Of a stretch of DNA of 40,907 nt, positions 8,810-15,959 are shown piece by piece. The notes under the pieces are model-generated. The model saw only the letters and a list, made by a program, of their open reading frames with translations. It searched no databases and had not been told where the DNA came from. Every line of letters starts with the position of its first letter. Position 1 is the first letter of the stretch. Location: contig MUNB01000346.1 of the NCBI GenBank assembly GCA_002154345.1, positions 1 through 40,907 of the forward strand. Direction: 5' to 3'. This DNA comes from Streptomyces griseus. Lineage in GTDB: Bacteria > Actinomycetota > Actinomycetes > Streptomycetales > Streptomycetaceae. The position numbers and the translations under genes are program-made.

Positions 8810-9489
8810 CGGTCCTCACCCCGCACCAGCACCCGCACCCGGCCGACATGGCGCCGCACGACCTGCGCGGCCAGCTCGGCGTCCCCGGCCCGGATCGCGT
8901 CCAGCAGCTCGCCGTGCTCGGTGACGTTGGCCTCGATCCTGCCGGGGTGGGCCTCCATCACCGCGACGCCCATCCGCAGCTGACGGTCGCGCAGCTGGTC
9001 GTAGAGGCGCGAGAGGATCTCGTTGCCCGCGTACTTCACGATCTCGGCGTGGAAACAGCGGTCCTTGACGGCCACCGCCGCCAGATCGCCGGCCTCCGCC
9101 AACTGCCGCTGCTCCTCCAGCAGCTGCTCCAGCCGCTCGATCAGCTGCGGCGACGCGGGCACCGCCTTGCGCGCGGCGAACTCCTCGACCAGCAGCCGGG
9201 TCTCCACCACGTCCTTGATCTCCTGCGCGGAGACGGCGAGGACGAGCGCGCCCTTCTTCGGATAGAGCTTGATCAGCCCCTCGACCTCCAGCCGCAGCAG
9301 CGCCTCCCGCACGGGCGTGCGGGAGACCCCGACCACGTCCGCCAGGCCGCCTTCGGTGAGCAGCGTGCCGCCCTCGTAACGGCGGTCCAGGACCGCTTCC
9401 TTGATGTGCGTGTAGACGCGTTCGGCGGCGGGCGGGCGCTTGAGGGAGGTGGACGTGGACCGTACGGGGGCGGAGGGCGCGGCAGGCAT
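8806..9489 (-). CDS. GntR-family regulator, FCD (FadR-like) subfamily
   Basis: The protein has 227 residues from the ATG at 9489. An earlier start would add ten residues rich in Cys that do not fit the family. Residues about 20-88 form the GntR winged helix, with the signature GGLADVVGVSRTPVREALLRLEVEGLI. Residues about 95-215 are an all-helical FCD effector domain. The His-containing segments DRCFHAEIVKYAGN, HGELLDAI and RRHVGRV supply the metal-binding residues usual for this domain, whose ligands are generally small carboxylic acids. It is encoded just upstream of, and coupled to, the MFS gene. It probably represses the pair until the carrier's substrate is present. The ligand is unknown. 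Confidence 0.9.
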   Translation of the reverse strand: MPAAPSAPVRSTSTSLKRPPAAERVYTHIKEAVLDRRYEGGTLLTEGGLADVVGVSRTPVREALLRLEVEGLIKLYPKKGALVLAVSAQEIKDVVETRLLVEEFAARKAVPASPQLIERLEQLLEEQRQLAEAGDLAAVAVKDRCFHAEIVKYAGNEILSRLYDQLRDRQLRMGVAVMEAHPGRIEANVTEHGELLDAIRAGDAELAAQVVRRHVGRVRVLVRGEDR

Positions 9490-9528
9490 GCGCACAGCAT
9501 AGATACAACATGCACGCATGGGGACCGG
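9490..9528 (-). promoter_or_regulatory. Possible GntR operator/promoter
   Basis: Just upstream of the GntR start the sequence becomes AT-richer and holds overlapping short inverted repeats. Read on the minus strand, GCAT and ATGC flank GTTGTATCT, and ATGCGTGCAT lies next to it. FCD-type GntR proteins often bind TTGTAT-like half-sites, so autoregulation here is plausible. The half-site symmetry is poor, so this is only a candidate. Confidence 0.3.
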
Positions 9529-9736
9529 CGTCCGGATTCTGGACCTCCGGAACGATCGCCTCCTCCAGCGCCCCGGCGGCGGGCCCGGACGGCTGCGGAC
9601 GCCGACCGGAGGGCGTCCCGGTCAAGCCCGCGCAAAATCACCCGTTCGGTAACACATCCATTGCCCCGCCCCAGGAGTCTCATCTGCGAGCGGCACCCTT
9701 ATGTGGCCGCATATCAGGGGCATTTGGAGCGTTCAG

Positions 9737-10636
9737 TTGAAAATCGGCATCAAGCGCATCAATCGCGTCACCGTGACGGCCACCGTGACCCTCACCGCCG
9801 GTGCGGTGCTCGCGGGCAGCGCCTTCGCCTCCACGGCGCACGCCGCCGCACCGCCGGCTCCGAAGATCGTCGCCAAGGGCGGCTTCGTGATGAACGACGC
9901 CACCGGGAAGACCCTCTTCACCAAGTCCGCGGACACCCGCCGGGCCACCGGCTCCACCACGAAGATCATGACCGCGCTGGTCGTGCTGTCGCAGAAGAAC
10001 GTGAACCTGAAGTCCAAGGTCACGATCCAGAAGGCCTACAGCGACTACATCGTCTCGAAGAACGCCTCGTCCGCCCGGCTGATCGTCGGCGACAAGGTCA
10101 CCGTGGGCCAGCTCCTCTACGGTCTGATGCTCCCCTCCGGCTGCGACGCCGCGTACGCCCTGGCCGACAAGTTCGGCTCCGGCAAGACCCGTGCGGCCCG
10201 CGTGAAGTCGTTCATCGGCAAGATGAACTCCACGGCGAAGAGCCTCAAGCTGAAGAACACCCGCTTCGACTCGTTCGACGGCATAGGGGGTGGCAACAAC
10301 TACTCGACCCCCCGTGACCTGACGAAGATCGCCAGCAAGGCGATGAAGAACTCCACGTTCCGCTCCATCGTCAAGACCAAGTCGACGAAGCAGAAGGTGA
10401 CCACGAAGAACGGTGGCTACCGCTACATGTCGTGGAGCAACACCAACAAGATGCTCAGCAGCTACAGCGGAGCGACCGGCGTCAAGACCGGCTCCGGCCC
10501 GACCGCCAAGTACTGCCTGGTCTTCGCGGCGACCCGCAAGGGCAAGACGGTCATCGGCACGGTGCTCACCTCGTCCTCCGAGGCGAACCGCACCGCCGAC
10601 GCGAAGAAGCTGATGGACTACGGGTTCAAGAAGTAG
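9737..10636 (+). CDS. Secreted D-alanyl-D-alanine carboxypeptidase (peptidase S11)
   Basis: I prefer the TTG at 9737, which has GGAG at 9726-9729; an ATG at 9701 is in frame but lacks a good ribosome binding site. The 299-residue product has a Sec signal peptide with likely cleavage after AHA near residue 37. It carries the three penicillin-binding motifs: STTK at 73-76 (nucleophile Ser73), SGC at 134-136, and KTG at 250-252. These trim the terminal D-Ala from peptidoglycan stem peptides outside the cell. The second motif is SGC rather than the SGN of most low-molecular-weight PBPs. At about 260 mature residues the protein is short, with no C-terminal membrane anchor, so it is probably released or wall-associated. 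The mature part is unusually Lys/Thr-rich for this genome. Confidence 0.88.
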   Translation: MKIGIKRINRVTVTATVTLTAGAVLAGSAFASTAHAAAPPAPKIVAKGGFVMNDATGKTLFTKSADTRRATGSTTKIMTALVVLSQKNVNLKSKVTIQKAYSDYIVSKNASSARLIVGDKVTVGQLLYGLMLPSGCDAAYALADKFGSGKTRAARVKSFIGKMNSTAKSLKLKNTRFDSFDGIGGGNNYSTPRDLTKIASKAMKNSTFRSIVKTKSTKQKVTTKNGGYRYMSWSNTNKMLSSYSGATGVKTGSGPTAKYCLVFAATRKGKTVIGTVLTSSSEANRTADAKKLMDYGFKK

Positions 10637-10655
10637 CCCGCCCGCGTCGTACGGC

Positions 10656-10698
10656 GAAGGGGCCCGGCCCGCACGTGATGTGCGGGCCGGGCCCCTTC
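10656..10698. terminator. Strong bidirectional terminator hairpin
   Basis: A perfect 19-bp inverted repeat (arms 10656-10674 and 10680-10698, starting GAAGGGGCCCGG) has a 5-nt loop GTGAT. It lies between the convergent DD-peptidase and bkdC genes. The stem begins GAAGGGG and ends CCCCTTC, so each strand finishes with a short T-containing stretch. Confidence 0.85.
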
Positions 10699-10723
10699 TG
10701 CGTAAAGGCCGCCGATAAACGCG

Positions 10724-12175
10724 TTACGCCCAGGTGATCAGGCGCTTCGGCTGCTCCAGGATCGCCGCCACATCGGCCAGCACCTTGGAGCCCAGCTCTC
10801 CGTCGACCAGGCGGTGGTCGAACGACAGGGCCAGCGTGGTGACCTGACGCGGCTTCACCTTGCCCTTGTGGACCCACGGCTGGAGCTTGATCGCGCCGAC
10901 CGCCAGGATCGCGGACTCACCGGAGTTGAGGATCGGCGTACCGGTGTCGACGCCGAAGACGCCGACGTTGGTGATGGTCACCGTGCCGCCCGCCATCGCG
11001 GCCGGGGAGGTCTTGCCGTCCCGGGCCGTGGTGACCAGCTCGCCCAGGGCCGCCGCGAGCTGCGGCAGCGTCTTGTCGTGCGCGTCCTTGATGTTCGGCA
11101 CGATCAGACCGCGCGGGGTGGCCGCCGCGATGCCCAGGTTCACGTAGTGCTTCTGCACGATCTCCTGGTTGGCCTCGTCCCAGGCGGCGTTGACCTCGGG
11201 GTTCCGCTTGATCGCGACGAGGAGGGCCTTGGCGATGACGAGGAGCGGATTGACCCGCACCCCCGCCATGTCCTTGTCCTCCTTCAACTCGGCCACGAGC
11301 TTCATCGTGCGCGTCACGTCGACCGTGATGAACTCGGTGACGTGCGGCGCGGTGAACGCGCTGCCGACCATCGCCTGCGCGATGGCCTTGCGGACGCCCT
11401 TGACCGGGATACGGGTCTCGCGGGCGGAGTCGGAGACCACCGCCGGGGCCTCGGCGACCGCCGGTGCGACAGCCGCCGGCGCGGGGGCCGGGGCAGCCGC
11501 CGGAGCAGCGGCCGGCGCCGCCGCGGCGTGGACGTCCTCGCGGGTGATGATGCCGTCCTTGCCGGTCGGCACCACCGTCGCCAGGTCGATGCCCAGGTCC
11601 TTGGCCAGCTTGCGCACCGGGGGCTTGGCGAGCGGACGGCCGCCCTGGGCCGGCACCGCCGCGGCGGGAGCGGCGGGCGCGGCGGGTGCCGCGTGCCCGT
11701 TCAGCTCGGCCTGCACCGCCGCCGCGACGGCGGCGGCCTCCGGAGTGGCCGACGCCCCCTTGCGCGGACGGCGCTTGGTGGAGCTCTCGGCGACGCCGTA
11801 GCCCACCAGGACCGGCGTACGGCCCTTCGGCTCGGCCTCCGCCTCGGGCTCCGCGGCCGGCTCCTGGGCCGGAGCGGCGGCGGCCGGGGCGGGCGCGTCG
11901 CCGCTGCCCGGGGCCACGTCGATCGCGATGATCACCTGGCCGACGTCGACGGTCGTGCCCTCGGGGAAGCGCAGCTCGTGCACCACCCCGTCGAACGGGA
12001 TCGGCAGCTCGACGGCCGCCTTCGCGGTCTCGACCTCGCACACGACCTGGCCGTCGGTGACGGTGTCGCCGGGCTGGACGAACCACTTGAGGATCTCGGC
12101 CTCGGTCAGTCCTTCGCCCACGTCGGGCATCTTGAACTCACGGAAGCGAGCAGACGTTTCGGTCATCGTCGTCAC
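10724..12175 (-). CDS. bkdC: BCKDH E2, dihydrolipoamide acyltransferase (set 1)
   Basis: The start is a GTG with GAGGAGAGGG 5-6 nt upstream, giving 483 residues. Domains in order: a lipoyl domain (about 12-88) with lipoylated Lys52 in VETAKAAVE; an Ala/Pro-rich flexible linker with a second Ala/Pro stretch; a peripheral subunit-binding domain near 180-215 (KPPVRKLAKDLGID...TGKDGIITREDV); and the C-terminal acyltransferase domain ending in DHRLVDG, with catalytic His454 and Asp458. E2 forms the core of the complex and moves the acyl group from E1-TPP to CoA. It follows E1beta by 11 nt as the last gene of the operon. Substrate specificity for branched-chain 2-oxo acids is inferred from the E1 genes and the known Streptomyces bkd clusters (named bkdABC or bkdFGH in the literature). 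Confidence 0.93.
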   Translation of the reverse strand: MTTMTETSARFREFKMPDVGEGLTEAEILKWFVQPGDTVTDGQVVCEVETAKAAVELPIPFDGVVHELRFPEGTTVDVGQVIIAIDVAPGSGDAPAPAAAAPAQEPAAEPEAEAEPKGRTPVLVGYGVAESSTKRRPRKGASATPEAAAVAAAVQAELNGHAAPAAPAAPAAAVPAQGGRPLAKPPVRKLAKDLGIDLATVVPTGKDGIITREDVHAAAAPAAAPAAAPAPAPAAVAPAVAEAPAVVSDSARETRIPVKGVRKAIAQAMVGSAFTAPHVTEFITVDVTRTMKLVAELKEDKDMAGVRVNPLLVIAKALLVAIKRNPEVNAAWDEANQEIVQKHYVNLGIAAATPRGLIVPNIKDAHDKTLPQLAAALGELVTTARDGKTSPAAMAGGTVTITNVGVFGVDTGTPILNSGESAILAVGAIKLQPWVHKGKVKPRQVTTLALSFDHRLVDGELGSKVLADVAAILEQPKRLITWA

Positions 12176-12186
12176 GAACCCTCTCC

Positions 12187-13167
12187 TCAGAACGCCAGCG
12201 AGCGGTCGACGGCGTCGAGCACCCGGTCCAGGCCGGGCAGATACTCGTCCTCCAGCCGGGCCGGCGGGTACGGGACGTGGTAGCCGCCGACCCGCAGCAC
12301 GGGCGCTTCGAGGTGGTAGAAGCAGCGTTCGGTGATCCGGGCGGCGATCTCCGCACCGGAGCCGTAGAAGACGGGCGCCTCGTGGACGACCACGACCCGG
12401 CCGGTCTTCTCGGCCGACGTCTGGATGGCGTCGAAGTCGATCGGGGACATCGAGCGCAGGTCCAGGACCTCGATCGACTTGCCCTCCTCCTGGGCGGCCG
12501 CGGCCGCTTCCAGGCAGACCTTCACCATCGGCCCGTACGCGACGAGCGTGAGGTCACTGCCCTCGCGGACGGTGACGGCCCTGTGCAGCGGGCCGGGGAT
12601 GGACTCGGTGTCGACCTCGCCCTTGTCCCAGTAACGCCGCTTGGGCTCGAAGAAGATGATCGGGTCGTCGCTCTGGACGGCCTGCTGCATCATCCAGTAG
12701 GCGTCGCTCGCGTTGGACGGCGAGACCACCTTGAGGCCCGCGACATGCGCGAAGAGCGCCTCGGGGGACTCGCTGTGGTGCTCGACCGCGCCGATGCCGC
12801 CGCCGTACGGAATGCGCACGACGACCGGCAGCTTGACCTTGCCGAGCGCGCGGGCGTGCATCTTGGCGAGCTGCGTGACGATCTGGTCGTACGCGGGGAA
12901 GACGAAGCCGTCGAACTGGATCTCGACGACCGGGCGGTAGCCGCGCAGGGCCAGGCCGATCGCCGTGCCGACGATGCCGGACTCGGCGAGCGGGGTGTCG
13001 ATCACCCGGTCCTCGCCGAAGTCCTTCTGGAGTCCGTCGGTGATCCGGAAGACGCCGCCGAGCTTGCCGACGTCCTCACCCATGATGAGGACCTTGGGGT
13101 CGTTGTCGAGGGCGAGGCGGAGCGACTCGTTGAGCGCTTTCGCGATGGACATCTTTTCCACGGCCAT
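12187..13167 (-). CDS. bkdB: BCKDH E1 component, beta subunit (set 1)
   Basis: This 326-residue protein starts at the ATG two bases after the E1alpha stop (TAGCCATG). It has the transketolase pyrimidine-binding fold: GEDVGKLGGVFRITDGL near residues 30-46, DTPLAESGIVG near 58-68, and the PYGGGIGAVEHHSES loop that contributes active-site His residues. The C-terminal transketolase domain (about 200-326) includes LVAYGPMVKVCLEAA and VVVVHEAPVFYGSG. With E1alpha it forms the alpha2beta2 TPP-dependent decarboxylase that acts on 2-oxoisovalerate and related branched keto acids. It is the middle gene of an E1alpha-E1beta-E2 operon. Confidence 0.93.
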   Translation of the reverse strand: MAVEKMSIAKALNESLRLALDNDPKVLIMGEDVGKLGGVFRITDGLQKDFGEDRVIDTPLAESGIVGTAIGLALRGYRPVVEIQFDGFVFPAYDQIVTQLAKMHARALGKVKLPVVVRIPYGGGIGAVEHHSESPEALFAHVAGLKVVSPSNASDAYWMMQQAVQSDDPIIFFEPKRRYWDKGEVDTESIPGPLHRAVTVREGSDLTLVAYGPMVKVCLEAAAAAQEEGKSIEVLDLRSMSPIDFDAIQTSAEKTGRVVVVHEAPVFYGSGAEIAARITERCFYHLEAPVLRVGGYHVPYPPARLEDEYLPGLDRVLDAVDRSLAF

Positions 13168-13169
13168 GG

Positions 13170-14330
13170 CTACTTGCCCTCCTCGGCAGAGTCGGCGAAC
13201 GATGCCTGGTAGGCGGCGAACTGGGCGCGCTCCTCGTCCACGAGGGAGTTGCCGTCTGCGTAGCCGTGTTCGAACAGGGCCATCGGGTCCGGGTCGGGCA
13301 TCGCGCGTACCGCTTCCCGTACCCGCTTGCCGAGGGTCTCGCTCTCCTCGTCCAGCGCGGTGAAGAAGGCCTCGTCCGCGAGCTTCTCCTTCTCCAGGTA
13401 CGCGCGCAGCCGCAGGATCGGGTCCTTGGCCTCCCAGGCGGCCCGCTCCTCGTCGGCCCGGTACTTCGTCGGGTCGTCGGAGGTGGTGTGGGCGCCCATG
13501 CGGTAGGTGAACGCCTCGACGAGGGTCGGGCCCTCGCCGCGGCGGGCGCGCTCCAGCGCGGAGCGGGTGACGGCGAGACAGGCGAGGACGTCGTTGCCGT
13601 CGACCCGGACGCCGGGGAAGCCGTAACCCTGGGCGCGCTGGTAGAGCGGCACGCGGGTCTGGCGCTCGGTGGGCTCGGAGATGGCCCACTGGTTGTTCTG
13701 GCAGAAGAACACGACCGGGGCGTTGTAGACCGCGGAGAAGGTGAACGACTCGGCGACGTCGCCCTGGCTGGAGGCGCCGTCACCGAAGTACGCGATCACG
13801 GCGGAGTCCGCGCCGTCCTTGGCGACGCCCATGGCGTAGCCGGTGGCGTGCAGCGTCTGCGAGCCGATGACGATCGTGTACAGGTGGAAGTTGTTGCTGT
13901 TCGGGTCCCAGCCGCCGTGGTTCACCCCGCGGAACATGCCCAGCAGATTGGTCGGGTCGACGCCGCGGCACCAGGCGACGCCGTGCTCCCGGTAGGTCGG
14001 GAAGACGTAGTCGTCGTCGCGCAGGGCCCGGCCGCTGCCGATCTGGGCGGCCTCCTGGCCGAGCAGCGAGGCCCACAGGCCCAGCTCGCCCTGACGCTGG
14101 AGGGCGGTCGCCTCGGCGTCGAAGCGGCGGGTGAGCACCATGTCGCGGAACAGGCCGCGCAGTTCGTCGGGGCTCAGGTCGATGCTGTAGTCCGGGTGCT
14201 CGACGCGCTCGCCCTCGGGCGTCAGCAGCTGTACGAGCTGGGGCTCGGAACTCTGCGGCTTCTTCGCGGCGCTGGTCCGCTTACTGGCGCGTCGCGGTTT
14301 ACGCGCGGCGGCAGTGCTCTCCACGGTCAC
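13170..14330 (-). CDS. bkdA: BCKDH E1 component, alpha subunit (set 1)
   Basis: The chosen start is the GTG at 14330, preceded by GGAGGAG with a 6-nt spacer, giving 386 residues. Residues 1-30 form a basic Lys/Arg/Ala tail (KPRRASKRTSAAKKP) outside the enzyme fold. The TPP-binding motif runs from GDG at 183-185 to NN at 212-213. Other family pieces are VFPTYREHGVAW, RMGAHTTSDDPTKYR (phosphorylation-loop region) and VDGNDVLA. It catalyses TPP-dependent decarboxylation and reductive acylation of the E2 lipoyl arm. It is the first gene of the operon; its upstream region carries an AT-rich palindrome at 14529-14542 that could serve an Lrp-type regulator. Confidence 0.93.
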   Translation of the reverse strand: MTVESTAAARKPRRASKRTSAAKKPQSSEPQLVQLLTPEGERVEHPDYSIDLSPDELRGLFRDMVLTRRFDAEATALQRQGELGLWASLLGQEAAQIGSGRALRDDDYVFPTYREHGVAWCRGVDPTNLLGMFRGVNHGGWDPNSNNFHLYTIVIGSQTLHATGYAMGVAKDGADSAVIAYFGDGASSQGDVAESFTFSAVYNAPVVFFCQNNQWAISEPTERQTRVPLYQRAQGYGFPGVRVDGNDVLACLAVTRSALERARRGEGPTLVEAFTYRMGAHTTSDDPTKYRADEERAAWEAKDPILRLRAYLEKEKLADEAFFTALDEESETLGKRVREAVRAMPDPDPMALFEHGYADGNSLVDEERAQFAAYQASFADSAEEGK

Positions 14331-14661
14331 GTGCGTGCTCCTCCGTCGGTCCGGCCCCCGGGGTCTGCCGGGAAACCAGTGCGGCTCGCCTGAATCCGAC
14401 AGCCGTGCACGGGGTGGGTGCCGGTCGGCCGGGATCAGGCGTGACAGGTGCCCCGGCGAGCGCCCTGTCATAGGCACGTTACCCAGTGCATCGCATAACT
14501 GCGAAACCCTATCTGACCTGCGATTTTGCTTGGATTTCCAAGTAAATCGAAAAAATCGCGAAGCTCTGCTGGTCAGGGCACTGGAAACAGCCTTGCAGGC
14601 CGCCGGAACAACGGCACGTTATCCCGCGGATCAGCGCCAGGGAAGAGCGGAGGGGAAGCGA
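14331..14661. other. Divergent intergenic region with AT-rich island
   Basis: These 331 nt separate the bkdA set 1 start from the divergent response regulator. No gene is convincing here. The interval 14515-14560 is strikingly AT-rich for this genome and holds nested inverted repeats: GCGATTTT (14520-14527) with AAAATCGC (14552-14559), and the inner CTTGGA-TT-TCCAAG. Promoters for both genes are expected here, but I could not identify convincing -35/-10 pairs. Confidence 0.6.
14529..14542. promoter_or_regulatory. Candidate Lrp/BkdR-type operator
   Basis: CTTGGATTTCCAAG is a perfect 6-bp inverted repeat around TT, within an AT-rich island and flanked by the outer GCGATTTT/AAAATCGC pair. Lrp/AsnC regulators favour palindromes with an A/T centre, and an Lrp gene is linked to the second bkd set in this window. 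Assignment to BkdR is inference. Confidence 0.4.
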
Positions 14662-15339
14662 GTGTGTGAGACTGCGATCGTGCGCGAAGAAGGAAAAATC
14701 ACGGTATTTCTGCTCGACGATCATGAGGTCGTCCGGCGCGGCGTCCATGAGCTGCTCGCCTCCGAACCGGACATCGAGGTGGTCGGCGAGGCCGGTACGG
14801 CGGCGGACGCGCTGGTGCGGATCCCGGCGACGCGTCCCGATGTGGCGGTGCTCGACGTGCGACTGCCGGACGGCAGCGGGGTGGAGGTGTGCCGGGAGGT
14901 CCGTTCCCAGGACGAGAACATCAAGTGCCTGATGCTCACCTCGTACGCCGATGACGAGGCGCTTTTCGACGCGATCATGGCGGGCGCCTCGGGATATGTG
15001 CTGAAGGCGATCCGCGGCAATGAACTGCTGAATGCCGTACGGGACGTGGCCGCCGGAAAATCGCTGCTGGACCCGGTGGCGACCGCCCGGGTGCTGGAGC
15101 GGCTGCGCGACGGCGGCAACGGCAGGGGCGACGACAAGCTCGCCGGCCTCACCGAGCAGGAGCGCAAGATCCTGGACCTGATCGGCGAGGGGCTGACCAA
15201 CCGGGTCATCGGGGAGCGTCTGCACCTCGCCGAGAAGACCATCAAGAACTACGTCTCCAGCCTGCTGTCCAAGCTGGGCATGGAGCGCCGCTCGCAGGCG
15301 GCCGCGTACGTCGCACGGCTCCAGGCCGAGCGCCGCTGA
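14662..15339 (+). CDS. Orphan NarL/LuxR-family response regulator (DevR-like)
   Basis: The GTG at 14662 follows GGAGGGG with a 6-nt spacer, giving 225 residues. The receiver domain (about 12-130) has the acidic pair Asp19-Asp20, phospho-acceptor Asp65 in AVLDVRLPDG, Thr93 in MLTSY and Lys115 in YVLKAI, so it should be phosphorylatable. The C-terminal LuxR helix-turn-helix (about 160-220) reads LTEQERKILDLIGEGLTNRV...KTIKNYVSSLLSKLGM. The overall layout resembles mycobacterial DevR/DosR. No histidine kinase gene is adjacent, so it is an orphan regulator. From memory it corresponds to SCO3818, reported to respond to a non-cognate kinase and to affect antibiotic production; that identity needs checking. 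Confidence 0.92.
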   Translation: MCETAIVREEGKITVFLLDDHEVVRRGVHELLASEPDIEVVGEAGTAADALVRIPATRPDVAVLDVRLPDGSGVEVCREVRSQDENIKCLMLTSYADDEALFDAIMAGASGYVLKAIRGNELLNAVRDVAAGKSLLDPVATARVLERLRDGGNGRGDDKLAGLTEQERKILDLIGEGLTNRVIGERLHLAEKTIKNYVSSLLSKLGMERRSQAAAYVARLQAERR

Positions 15340-15340
15340 G

Positions 15341-15363
15341 CCCGCCGCCGCCGGCGCGGCGGG
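15341..15363 (+). terminator. Possible terminator after the response regulator
   Basis: An 8-bp perfect stem (CCCGCCGC 15341-15348, GCGGCGGG 15356-15363) with a 7-nt loop begins directly after the stop codon and is followed by ACTTTGGT. It is compact and GC-rich but has no U-tract. Confidence 0.45.
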
Positions 15364-15433
15364 ACTTTGGTCCCGCGCCACCCGGGGCAGGCGACTCTTA
15401 CGCGGCCCCTACGGCCGGGGGACAGTGGAAGCC

Positions 15434-15877
15434 ATGTCCTTCGACTCCCACGGATCCCGCCACGCACGCCGCGCGGTCGGCACGGTCGAGCGGGCCGAGC
15501 CGCTCGATCTGCTCGGCCGGGTCCCGTACGGCCGCCTCGCGACCAGCATGCGGGCCCTGCCGTTCCTGGCGGTGGCCCGGCACATCGTGTGCGACGGCCG
15601 CATCCTGCTGCGGATGCACAGCGGCTTCGGCCATCACGAGGCGTGCGACGGCAGCGTCGTCGCGTACGGGGCGGACAACTACAACGACGCGGCGTCCGGC
15701 GACGGCGGCAATCTGTGGTCGGTGCAGTTCACCGGACCCGCCGAGATCGTGCACCCCTGCCCCGAGCAGGAGGAACTGTTCGGCGCGGCGCCCGTCTCCG
15801 TCAACGGGGAGCCCTACGCGCCGGCCTATCTGCGGGTCGATCCGCACTTCGTCACGGAACACACGCTGGACTTCTGA
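15434..15877 (+). CDS. Pyridoxamine 5'-phosphate oxidase-like flavoprotein
   Basis: This protein has 147 residues from the ATG at 15434; a GTG at 15425 would add three residues and lies closer to the GGGGGA run. The sequence fits the split-barrel PNPOx-like family: LLGRVPYGRLATSMRALPFLAVARHIVCDGRILLRMHSGFG near residues 26-66, then WSVQFTGPAEIV and the terminal YLRVDPHFVTEHTLDF. Members of this group bind FMN, F420 or heme; the cofactor and substrate of this one cannot be told. It lies 94 nt downstream of the response regulator, with a hairpin between, so co-transcription is uncertain. Confidence 0.75.
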   Translation: MSFDSHGSRHARRAVGTVERAEPLDLLGRVPYGRLATSMRALPFLAVARHIVCDGRILLRMHSGFGHHEACDGSVVAYGADNYNDAASGDGGNLWSVQFTGPAEIVHPCPEQEELFGAAPVSVNGEPYAPAYLRVDPHFVTEHTLDF

Positions 15878-15959
15878 GGCTCGGACGCCCTCTAGCGCAC
15901 CGGCGGGCGTAACCGCAAGTCCGCAAAGCGGCCACGCAGAGTGATCTAACATCTGGTAA

